Shown here piece by piece: positions 5,805 through 12,481 of a stretch of DNA of 13,049 nucleotides; position 1 is the first letter of the stretch; each line of letters starts with the position of its first letter. Source of the DNA: an uncultured Christensenella sp. (lineage in GTDB: Bacteria > Bacillota > Clostridia > Christensenellales > Pumilibacteraceae); NCBI GenBank assembly GCA_910585055.1, contig CAJUBY010000006.1, positions 31,500-44,548 of the forward strand, given 5' to 3'. The notes under the pieces were generated by a model. The model was not told the DNA's origin and made no database searches. It saw only the letters and a program-made list of their open reading frames with translations. A program made the position numbers and the translations under genes.

Positions 5805-6041
5805 ATGCAGAACAACATTAAGGTGTACGATAAATCGGGCGCAGTCCATACGATACATACCGAGTACAATTTTGGCAGATACATTATTTATCTCGACGGC
5901 GCTTATTACACTGCTGCGGACGATCGGATAGAGCTTGACGATACAATACGCGAATTAATTAAATACAAGCAATATTCGATGACGCGTCAACGGCAAAAAA
6001 ATACTCCGCCCCAAAAGCCTGCAAGCACCGTGGCAGAGTAA
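5805..6041 (+). CDS. Hypothetical phage protein, 78 residues
   Basis: No family was recognised. The first 60 residues alternate hydrophobic and polar positions (KVYDKSGAVHTIHTEYNFGRYIIYLDGAYYTAAD), suggesting a small beta-sheet fold. They end in a basic, proline-rich tail. The ribosome binding site AAAGGAGG is strong and leaves no doubt about the start. It continues the early operon, followed by the only longer gap (90 bp) in this gene run. Confidence 0.72.
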   Translation: MQNNIKVYDKSGAVHTIHTEYNFGRYIIYLDGAYYTAADDRIELDDTIRELIKYKQYSMTRQRQKNTPPQKPASTVAE

Positions 6042-6053
6042 AAAAGTTTGAAT

Positions 6054-6075
6054 AGGACAAGCCTAAACTTGCCCT
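6054..6075 (+). repeat. Imperfect inverted repeat in the 90-bp gap
   Basis: AGGACAAG (6054-6061) and CTTGCCCT (6068-6075) can pair with one mismatch around a 6-base loop. No U-run follows, so it is not an intrinsic terminator. It might be an operator or a processing or antitermination element in the early transcript. The rest of the gap (6042-6131) is AT-rich with no clear gene. Confidence 0.4.
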
Positions 6076-6131
6076 AATTGTACCACAACGACATAAAAAA
6101 GTCAAACAAAAAATTCAATTAGGAGAATAAC

Positions 6132-6389
6132 ATGGAAGATTTCGACAAAAAACAGCTTGCTTTAAAGACTATGCAAGCGGATTTGATAGAAAACGGAGTG
6201 ATCCACACTGCCGAACAGCTTATAATCGCACTTCACAACATTGTGCAGCGCAAGGAGCTGAAGATAGAAACTATCGCGGCGCATTCGGATAGACTCAATA
6301 TTATGCTTGACGCATTATACAAGGCGCGGCAAAGTGTCGATGAAGAGATCGCGTATCAGGCAAAAAAGGAGACCCGTAATGCAAATTAA
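6132..6389 (+). CDS. Hypothetical phage protein, 85 residues, helical
   Basis: No family was recognised. The protein looks all-helical and charged, with several heptad-like stretches (LNIMLDALYKARQSVDEEIAYQ). The ATG follows TTAGGAGAATAAC, a good ribosome binding site. Its stop overlaps the start of the next gene by 11 bp, so the two are probably translationally coupled. Confidence 0.68.
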   Translation: MEDFDKKQLALKTMQADLIENGVIHTAEQLIIALHNIVQRKELKIETIAAHSDRLNIMLDALYKARQSVDEEIAYQAKKETRNAN

Positions 6390-6705
6390 ACTTATCGAGA
6401 TACGGGATATAGGCACCAATATTCAGGCGCTGGCGATCAAAATGTCCGGAGAACGCGATGAAGAATTCACGTTTTTAAGTCGCGCCGGATTCGGGAACAG
6501 CGAGCTTGTTTACATTATCAAGATCTTGACACAAGAAGCGCACTACGATCCGTTCGAGTGGCGATGCAGAGATCCGCGCACGATGTTCAATGCTCATCGG
6601 TATATCCAGCAACATTTCGACGAGCTTCCGGCTTACGCAGTTGTTGACGTTGAATACATTTTGGGTGAAACGGATAAACCTAAAACATCGGAAATATGGA
6701 GATGA
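6379..6705 (+). CDS. Hypothetical phage protein, 108 residues
   Basis: The ATG at 6379 is preceded by AAGGAGACCCGTA and overlaps the end of the previous gene. The sequence shows a mixed alpha/beta pattern with an N-terminal strand (MQIKLIEIRDIGTNIQALAIKM) and a motif-like segment YDPFEWRCRDPRTM in the middle. It suggests a small globular protein; no family was recognised. The frame extends further upstream without a better ribosome binding site. It is encoded between early unknown genes and the Gp157 block. Confidence 0.68.
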   Translation: MQIKLIEIRDIGTNIQALAIKMSGERDEEFTFLSRAGFGNSELVYIIKILTQEAHYDPFEWRCRDPRTMFNAHRYIQQHFDELPAYAVVDVEYILGETDKPKTSEIWR

Positions 6706-6707
6706 AC

Positions 6708-6983
6708 ATGGATACAAAGGATCTTTTTACAGTCACGATAACAGGAGCAGATACTGAAATATCGTCATTTGCGAGCGACTGCGTGCTTGTAGTAGCGCAT
6801 AAAGTTTCGGAAAACGACGAGTCCGGTACGGATTTTTCGATGTCGCTTAATACAACTGCGTCGGGAGCGACATTGCTAATGCTTTTAGATGCAATGGATC
6901 GCGCGAAAGAGCAGATATTGGAATCCGAACCCAAGCTTATGGAAATATACTATAAAGCCAAAGGAGGATCATATGGCAGCTAA
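6708..6983 (+). CDS. Hypothetical phage protein, 91 residues
   Basis: No family was recognised. Three in-frame ATG codons (6696, 6702, 6708) are available. I chose 6708 because GGAG at 6698-6701 is then six bases upstream and the start falls 2 bp after the previous stop. The protein has an N-terminal beta-like part and a C-terminal helix (ATLLMLLDAMDRAKEQILESEPKL), a common layout for small phage accessory proteins. Its end overlaps the Gp157 gene by 11 bp. Confidence 0.66.
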   Translation: MDTKDLFTVTITGADTEISSFASDCVLVVAHKVSENDESGTDFSMSLNTTASGATLLMLLDAMDRAKEQILESEPKLMEIYYKAKGGSYGS

Positions 6984-7482
6984 CAACAGTTTATTCGCGC
7001 TTGCCGCGGACTATGATAATCTTTACCGTGCGCTTATTGGATCGGTCGATGAAGACGGAGTTGTAGACATAGATATTGCGTCGGCGGTAGAGCAGGCAAA
7101 GGGTACGTTTGAAGAAAAAGCGGTTGCTGTGGCGACTGTTTACAGAAAGCTCGGTAACGATGTCGAATTATTCAAGGCAGAGATTGATAGGCTTTCGGCA
7201 ATTAAAAAACGTATAGAAAACGAACAGGACCGCGTGAAGAAGTATCTTGCGTTGGCGTGTGAAAAAACGGGAACAGAGAGTATAAAAGGCATTTATGCGA
7301 GTATCTCGTTCCGTAAGTCCGAACAGACGGTGATCGATAACGAAAGCGAAATCCCGGCGGAATACATAATCACAAAAACTACGATGTCGCCGGATAAGAC
7401 AAAGATCAAAACAGCGATAAAAGCCGGGCAAACAGTACCGGGCGCGCACATAGCCGAAGTGCGTAACATTCAGATAAAGTAG
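6973..7482 (+). CDS. Siphovirus Gp157-family protein
   Basis: This 169-residue protein matches the Siphovirus Gp157 family in length and layout. A helical N-terminal half contains the long coiled stretch AEIDRLSAIKKRIENEQDRVKKYL. A beta-rich end follows, with SISFRKSEQTVIDNESEIPAEY and then the PDKTKIKTAIKAGQTVPGA motif typical of the family. Members are encoded next to recombination genes in many Bacillota phages, and one was linked to phage resistance in streptococci; the biochemical role is not settled. The ATG at 6973 follows a strong AAAGGAGG. It precedes the ERF gene by 8 bp and is surely co-transcribed with it. Confidence 0.88.
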   Translation: MAANNSLFALAADYDNLYRALIGSVDEDGVVDIDIASAVEQAKGTFEEKAVAVATVYRKLGNDVELFKAEIDRLSAIKKRIENEQDRVKKYLALACEKTGTESIKGIYASISFRKSEQTVIDNESEIPAEYIITKTTMSPDKTKIKTAIKAGQTVPGAHIAEVRNIQIK

Positions 7483-7490
7483 GTAGCGAT

Positions 7491-8195
7491 ATGAATATTT
7501 ATCAGGCAATACACGGCGTGATGACGGATGTCGGCGCAATTGGCAAGGACAAAAAGAATCAACAGCAAGGATTTATGTACCGCGGTGTAGACGACGTAAT
7601 GAACGCATTGCAGCCGGCGTTCGTACATAATAACATTTTTGTTGTTCCCGAAGTATTGGAGCAAACGCGCGAAGAGCGCACAACGGCAAAAGGCGCACAA
7701 CTATTGTACAGCATAATCAAAGTCAAATTCACCTTTTACGCGGACGACGGTACGAACGTATCTGCAACGGTAGTCGGCGAAGGAATGGACAGCGCGGACA
7801 AGTCAAGTAATAAGGCAATGAGTGTTGCATTTAAATACGCGTGTTTTCAAGTCTTTTGTATTCCTACCGAAGAAATGGTCGATCCGGACAGCGAATCGCC
7901 GCCACAGTCGACGCGAAAACCGCAATCAAGCGTGCAGTCAACACAAAAACCTATACAACAAGCATATGACAATTCGTCGAGACCTGCATCGACTGTTAAG
8001 GAGATCAAATCGCAACGCACATTGCAGCTTGAATATCTCATAAACGGTACATCGCATACGCTTGATGAAGCGAACGATTTTGCGCTAAAAGGTTATAACG
8101 TAAAAAGCTATGAAGAGCTTACGATACCGCAATTCAACAATTTATATGATCGTTTGCAAAAGAAGATCGAAAAGGAGAAGAGTGATGGCAAGTGA
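7491..8195 (+). CDS. erf: ERF-family single-strand annealing recombinase
   Basis: This is an ERF (essential recombination function) protein that anneals complementary single strands during phage replication and recombination. The core is in residues 1-130. It contains QGFMYRGVDDVMNALQPAF near 26-44, the GEGMDSADKSSNKAM loop near 96-110, and VAFKYACFQVFCIPT near 112-126, the ERF equivalent of the conserved AxSYAxKYxLxxLF-type helix. The remaining 100 residues are a low-complexity linker (SPPQSTRKPQSSVQSTQKP) followed by a small helical C-terminal domain. The length is normal for the family. It works with the SSB encoded two genes downstream, whose acidic tip often binds such partners. Confidence 0.92.
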   Translation: MNIYQAIHGVMTDVGAIGKDKKNQQQGFMYRGVDDVMNALQPAFVHNNIFVVPEVLEQTREERTTAKGAQLLYSIIKVKFTFYADDGTNVSATVVGEGMDSADKSSNKAMSVAFKYACFQVFCIPTEEMVDPDSESPPQSTRKPQSSVQSTQKPIQQAYDNSSRPASTVKEIKSQRTLQLEYLINGTSHTLDEANDFALKGYNVKSYEELTIPQFNNLYDRLQKKIEKEKSDGK

Positions 8196-8757
8196 GCTTG
8201 GTACAATAGAATGTACGCTCGGCGACGTACTTTACGGGCGAGACGGCTCGCTCGTAATCACGATTCAAGCGTGTGGTGCGGAAAAACGTACAGTCGAGGA
8301 AATATACGACGCGGTACGTTCGGGGCAAGAAGACCCCACAAAACGGCTTACAGCGCAATTCGCATGGCATAGAGAAAAACGCAGTATAAACGCAAATGCG
8401 TACTTTCATGTGCTTGTCGGTAAGATAGCTAAAGCCACGCAGCAAAGCGAAACCGAAATCAAGCGTCAGCTTGTTTTTGACTACGGTGTGCAGCTTGGAG
8501 CATTAATACTCGAAAAGGATATGTTGCCTGAAAAAGCGGGTGTTGAGTACGCAAAATCGATTAACGAGTTTAATTCGCCGAAAGGTAAGCCATGTATTCA
8601 GTACATGATATACAAGCAAACGCATACGCTCGATACGGCGGAAATGTCAAGACTTATAGACGGTGCGGTATCGGAAGCAAAACAACTCGGTATAGAAACA
8701 AAAACTCCCGAAGAGCTTGACAAGATCAAAAGCCTTTGGGCAGCAAATAAGGAGTAG
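8185..8757 (+). CDS. NinB-like conserved phage recombination-module protein
   Basis: This 190-residue protein has the segment WHREKRSINANAYFHVLVGK at 61-80, close to the KRSxxANAYxWVL signature of a phage group commonly found beside ERF or RecT genes and compared to lambda NinB. A second typical stretch, DTAEMSRLIDGAVSEAKQLG, is near the end, followed by TPEELDKIKSLW. The family is thought to serve recombination or single-strand DNA handling, but the reaction is not established and the NinB link is from memory. The ATG at 8185 follows AAGGAGAAG and overlaps the ERF gene by 11 bp, so the two are coupled. Confidence is high that it is a gene, moderate for the family. Confidence 0.7.
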   Translation: MASELGTIECTLGDVLYGRDGSLVITIQACGAEKRTVEEIYDAVRSGQEDPTKRLTAQFAWHREKRSINANAYFHVLVGKIAKATQQSETEIKRQLVFDYGVQLGALILEKDMLPEKAGVEYAKSINEFNSPKGKPCIQYMIYKQTHTLDTAEMSRLIDGAVSEAKQLGIETKTPEELDKIKSLWAANKE

Positions 8758-8760
8758 AAT

Positions 8761-9162
8761 ATGAACAGAATAACACTTATCGGCAATCTTACGCGCGATC
8801 CCGAATCGAGCAGCACGCAGGGCGGAGTCAACTTTACGCGGTTCAACATAGCCGTCAACCGTCCGTTTACAAACGCCGCAGGCGAACGGGTCGCCGATTA
8901 TTTCGATATCGTCACTTGGCGGCAGCTTGCCGAACGGTGCGCAAAGTATCTGTTTAAGGGCAGCAAGGTCGGAATACACGGCTCTGTACAGCGTAGGCAG
9001 TATGAGGATCGCGACGGTATAAAACGTACATCGTTTGACGTTGTCGCAGACGAAGTAGAGTTTTTAACGCCCAAGACCAATAACGGACAACCGCAAGACA
9101 GTCAACCGAATCATCCGATTTCGGACATGCAACCCGTAGATAACGACGATTTGCCGTTTTAA
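8761..9162 (+). CDS. ssb: Single-stranded DNA-binding protein
   Basis: This 133-residue SSB has an OB fold at residues 1-105. MNRITLIGNLTRDPE starts it, FNIAVNRPFTN and DYFDIVTWRQLAERCAKYL lie in the middle, and VVADEVEFL closes it. A polar linker follows, and the acidic tip DNDDLPF, the docking site for partner proteins, is intact. It covers single strands during phage replication and presumably cooperates with the ERF protein and the initiator next to it. The ATG follows AAGGAG and is 3 bp after the previous stop. Confidence 0.97.
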   Translation: MNRITLIGNLTRDPESSSTQGGVNFTRFNIAVNRPFTNAAGERVADYFDIVTWRQLAERCAKYLFKGSKVGIHGSVQRRQYEDRDGIKRTSFDVVADEVEFLTPKTNNGQPQDSQPNHPISDMQPVDNDDLPF

Positions 9163-9167
9163 TAGCT

Positions 9168-10340
9168 ATGGATATCAAGGAACAAAGTAATTATTACGCG
9201 GTCATCCCTGCAAACGTGCGTTACGATAAGCGCTTAAGACCGCAGTGCCAAATGCTGTATGCGGAAATCACGGCATTGACTGTAGCGAAAGGCTATTGTT
9301 GGGCGAGAAACGCATATTTTGCCGAGCGTTTCGGCGTAAGCGAACCGACGATAGGGCGTTGGTTAAATATACTCAAGCAAACAAATTACATCTATATTGA
9401 AGTTGTACGCGACGGCAGAGGAAAGGTCGTAGGTCGCAAAATATACATAGCCGAAGCTGCCGCAGAAAGGCGTTCCGACAGCGAAAAATCGGGCGAAAAA
9501 GACCACTTGTCAAAAATGATAAGTGGTCAAGAAAACGCCGAAAACTGCCACTTATCAAAAATGACAAGTGGTGAGAACATAGCAAAAACCACTCTTCAAA
9601 ATTGCGGAGTAGAGCCACTGATCAAAAATGATCAAGATAATAATACAGATAAAGAAGTTATTAATAATAAAAATCTTGGTGGTGTAGATAACTCTTACAA
9701 ACAACAACTACGCGCGCGCGAGGGAGTGAGTTATGCACATTTATCCGATTGTGTCACCGTTGACAAATTCGAGGAAGCATTAGCATGTCGGAATTGGGGG
9801 AAGTATCCGAATGGTGACGCGTATGAAAAAGTCCGAGATACACTAATTGAGCTTATAAATCGTGGCGAAGTTAAGCTTGATGAGATTACCCGTGACGATA
9901 TCTGCGCTTTAATCGGCTCGATGTTCAAAGGCACGAAACGCCGCAGAATAACAGACATACGAGCATACATACTCGCTACGATAAAAAACATGCGCGAAGC
10001 ACACCGTGAGGAATTAAAACGCGAACATGAAGTGGTGGAACAGTCAGAATCAATGGTATCGTATCTTGCGTTAACGGACGGCTTAGCACATGCGGTGAAC
10101 GTGCCGCGCAGTCAATCATTCACCGATACCGAGCAGGCACAGCGCATGTGGGCGGACATAAAATTGCGACTTCAATTACAAATGGGTACATTATCTTACG
10201 AGATATGGATTGAACCGATTATTGCGGTCGGATATTTACACGGTGAACTCATATTAAAATTCCCGTCGCCGCAAGCGCGTGACGAAGTCACCGAAAGATA
10301 TTCCAAGCACATGCAAGAAGCGTACAAACAAGTAGCGTAA
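9168..10340 (+). CDS. Phage replication initiator with winged helix and DnaA-N-like C-terminus
   Basis: This 390-residue protein likely binds the phage origin and recruits host replication proteins. The N-terminal region (about 10-95) is an HTH_36-type winged helix: YYAVIPANVRYDKRLRP leads, and FAERFGVSEPTIGRWLNILK at 51-70 is the recognition helix pair. Residues 105-175 are low-complexity and encode the palindrome cluster listed separately. Residues about 329-390 (ADIKLRLQLQMGTLSYEIWI and onward) resemble domain I of DnaA, the part that contacts helicase and other partners, here at the C-terminus. No clear ribosome binding site precedes the ATG, which is 5 bp after the ssb stop, so translation is probably coupled to ssb. 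No helicase or loader gene is seen before the window ends. Confidence 0.85.
   Translation: MDIKEQSNYYAVIPANVRYDKRLRPQCQMLYAEITALTVAKGYCWARNAYFAERFGVSEPTIGRWLNILKQTNYIYIEVVRDGRGKVVGRKIYIAEAAAERRSDSEKSGEKDHLSKMISGQENAENCHLSKMTSGENIAKTTLQNCGVEPLIKNDQDNNTDKEVINNKNLGGVDNSYKQQLRAREGVSYAHLSDCVTVDKFEEALACRNWGKYPNGDAYEKVRDTLIELINRGEVKLDEITRDDICALIGSMFKGTKRRRITDIRAYILATIKNMREAHREELKREHEVVEQSESMVSYLALTDGLAHAVNVPRSQSFTDTEQAQRMWADIKLRLQLQMGTLSYEIWIEPIIAVGYLHGELILKFPSPQARDEVTERYSKHMQEAYKQVA
9501..9636. repeat. Palindromic iteron cluster, candidate replication origin
   Basis: Repeat 1 (9501-9528) has arms GACCACTTGTCA and TGATAAGTGGTC around AAAA. Repeat 2 (9548-9571) has arms CCACTTATCA and TGACAAGTGG around AAAA. 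A half-copy CCACTCTTCAAAATTG begins at 9589, and a diverged third (CCACTGATCA, AAAA, TGATCAAG) is at 9615-9636. A strongly AT-rich stretch follows to about 9690. Iterons plus an AT-rich unwinding region inside the initiator gene is the lambda O arrangement. Confidence 0.7.
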
Positions 10341-10361
10341 AGACTTAATCGCGGAGGAATT

Positions 10362-12470
10362 ATGAAAAACAAAGGCTATCAAGACAATTTATTCAACGAG
10401 CTTATCGTTGACAATTTCGCCGGCGGAGGCGGCGCGAGTGTTGGAATAGAACTTGCCGTCGGTCGCCCCGTGGATATAGCAATAAATCACGACGCGGACG
10501 CAATCGCCATGCACGAAGTAAATCATCCGTACACAGAACATTACCGCGAGGATGTTTTTGCAATCGACCCTGTGAAAGTTACAGGCGGACGTCCTGTCGG
10601 AATAGCGTGGTTTAGCCCCGATTGCAAGCATTTCAGTAAAGCGAAAGGCGGTAAGCCCGTGGAAAAGAAAATACGCGGATTATCGTGGGTAATACTCAAA
10701 TGGGCAATGTCGGCGGTAGCTCCGCGCTGTATTTTTATGGAGAATGTCGAGGAAATTCAGACATGGGGTCCGCTTGCGGAAATCAACGGGCAATTGTATC
10801 CCGACCCGAAACGAACGGGCGAAACGTTCAAAGGCTTTATAGCAATGCTTACAAGCGGAATAAGCAAAGACCATCCAGCATTTGCCGAAGCCTGCGAGTT
10901 TTTGAAAATAGACCCGAACGGCATCGACGGCGACAGGCTATCACAGGGCTTGGGTTACAAGGTCGATTATAAAGTGCTTAAAGCATGCGACTACGGCGCG
11001 CCGACAATTCGCAAACGGTTTTATCTCGTAGCGCGAAACGACGGACAGCCGATTGTATTTCCGCAACCGACGCACGGCGACGGAAAAGGCTTGAAACCGT
11101 ACAGAACAGCCGCAGAGTGTATCGATTGGACGATTCCGTGTCCGTCGATATTCGGGCGTAAAAAGCCGCTTGCGGTCAATACCCAAAGACGCATAGCGCG
11201 AGGGTTGGATAAGTTTGTTATCAAGAACCCGAAACCGTTTATATTGCAAATATCTCAAACGGGTGGAGGAAATAGCCGTGTGAGCGAGCTTTACGAACCA
11301 CTAAAGACTGTTTGTGCAAAAAACGAACATTGCGTTGTAAATCCATCTATTGTACCTATAGGTTACGGCGAGCGCAAAGGACAAGCCCCGAGAGTAAACG
11401 ACAGTAAAGAACCGTTAAGTACAGTCGTATCGAGTTGCAAACAAAATGTTTGTGTGCCGCAGATAGAGCCGTACATCATGAGTAACAACACAAATAACGT
11501 GCCGAAAAGTACAGTAGAACCTTTACCGACGGTAACGACAGGTAATCGGAACTTTCTTTGTGCGCCTTCTATTGTGCAGTATCACTCGGAGCAGGGCGAT
11601 AGAGAGGTGCGCGGACAAAAGACGGATGAGCCGCTTAAAACGGTGGATACGCAACCGCGATACGGCGTGAATGCATGCTACCTATCGAAGTATTTCAGCG
11701 GTGATCGTGTAAACGCATCGTCGGCAGACGCGCCCAATCCGACCGTAACGGCGCACGACCATAGCGCAGTGGTTGCTGTGCATTTATCGAGTAGGTACGG
11801 CGACGGCAAAGACGGTCGCGGCAGTGAGGCGGACAGTCCTGTGCATGCGGTTACAGGTACGAATCACGAACATCTTATCGCCGCGGATATTGTGCATTAT
11901 TACGGTGGTGCAGACCATGCAAGCAAAGCGGATAAACCGATTGCTACGGTGGTAACCAAACCTCGGCACTATTTGACAGAAAGCCATTTATGCGTACTAC
12001 GCAACAATATGGACTGCAAGAGCTTACAAGAGCCGATACCGACGCTTACGACGTCGCCCGGACACATGGCGCAAATAATTACATATCTGCAGAAAATCGA
12101 TACCACGCAGAATTTATGTCATTGGAACGAAGTGCGGAAGCTGCTCAACGAATATGCAGGATACAGCATAGCCGACGACGAAATTCTTATAATCGAGATA
12201 GACGGTGTACCGCATTTCATTTCGGACATAGGCATGCGCATGTTAAAGGCGAAAGAGCTTAAACTCGCACAAGGGTGTCCGACCGATTATATAATCGATA
12301 TCGAACAGGTAACGGGTAAGAAGTACAGCGAAGCAAAGCAAATAGCGCGATTGGGGAATATGGTATGTCCGCCCGTAGCGACGGCGCTCATACGGGCGAA
12401 TTGCCCCGAAATGGCGTACAAAAAACCGTTACATACGGTAAGAGAATTAGACACCGCAATATGCGGATAA
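10362..12470 (+). CDS. DNA cytosine-C5 methyltransferase with repeated middle region
   Basis: This 702-residue enzyme methylates cytosine at C5, probably protecting phage DNA from host nucleases or marking it. Motif I is VDNFAGGGGASVGIE (16-30). The catalytic cysteine is Cys88 in WFSPDCKHFSKAKGG, where the usual PPCQ is replaced by SPDC, a form known in phage enzymes. The ENV motif is at 127-129, RKRFYLVA at 218-225, QGCPTDYII at 637-645, and motif X GNMVCPPVATAL at 665-676. Between motifs VIII and IX, residues about 296-577 form roughly eight degenerate repeats of 32-38 residues, each with a (E/S/D)P-x-x-T-V core. This makes the enzyme nearly twice the length of a typical monospecific one. 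It has a GGAGG ribosome binding site and no cognate restriction gene in view, so it is an orphan. Confidence 0.92.
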   Translation: MKNKGYQDNLFNELIVDNFAGGGGASVGIELAVGRPVDIAINHDADAIAMHEVNHPYTEHYREDVFAIDPVKVTGGRPVGIAWFSPDCKHFSKAKGGKPVEKKIRGLSWVILKWAMSAVAPRCIFMENVEEIQTWGPLAEINGQLYPDPKRTGETFKGFIAMLTSGISKDHPAFAEACEFLKIDPNGIDGDRLSQGLGYKVDYKVLKACDYGAPTIRKRFYLVARNDGQPIVFPQPTHGDGKGLKPYRTAAECIDWTIPCPSIFGRKKPLAVNTQRRIARGLDKFVIKNPKPFILQISQTGGGNSRVSELYEPLKTVCAKNEHCVVNPSIVPIGYGERKGQAPRVNDSKEPLSTVVSSCKQNVCVPQIEPYIMSNNTNNVPKSTVEPLPTVTTGNRNFLCAPSIVQYHSEQGDREVRGQKTDEPLKTVDTQPRYGVNACYLSKYFSGDRVNASSADAPNPTVTAHDHSAVVAVHLSSRYGDGKDGRGSEADSPVHAVTGTNHEHLIAADIVHYYGGADHASKADKPIATVVTKPRHYLTESHLCVLRNNMDCKSLQEPIPTLTTSPGHMAQIITYLQKIDTTQNLCHWNEVRKLLNEYAGYSIADDEILIIEIDGVPHFISDIGMRMLKAKELKLAQGCPTDYIIDIEQVTGKKYSEAKQIARLGNMVCPPVATALIRANCPEMAYKKPLHTVRELDTAICG
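11247..12092 (+). repeat. Eight degenerate protein repeats in the methyltransferase
   Basis: The repeat cores are YEPLKTV (about 311), KEPLSTV (350), VEPLPTV (385), DEPLKTV (422), APNPTV (457), DSPVHAV (491), DKPIATV (524) and QEPIPTL (556), spaced 32-39 residues. Each is followed some 8-12 residues later by a hydrophobic stretch such as CVVNPSIV or NFLCAPSIV. At DNA level they have diverged, so this is an old array and not a recent expansion. Confidence 0.75.
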
Positions 12471-12481
12471 AGGAGTAAAAC

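Larger units (their letters stand above)
5453..6062 (+). repeat. Dispersed short intergenic motif GGACAAGC
   Basis: CGCGGACAAGC occurs at 5453-5463 and 5772-5782, and GGACAAGC again at 6055-6062. All three lie in the short gaps directly after a stop codon of consecutive early genes. They may be remnants of duplicated gene junctions or a transcript element. The sequence is short and chance is not excluded. Confidence 0.35.

Noticed and set aside
6046..6105. Promoter in the 90-bp gap before 6132
   Set aside because: Best match is TTGCCC-17-CATAAA, only 4 of 6 in each box; too weak to call.
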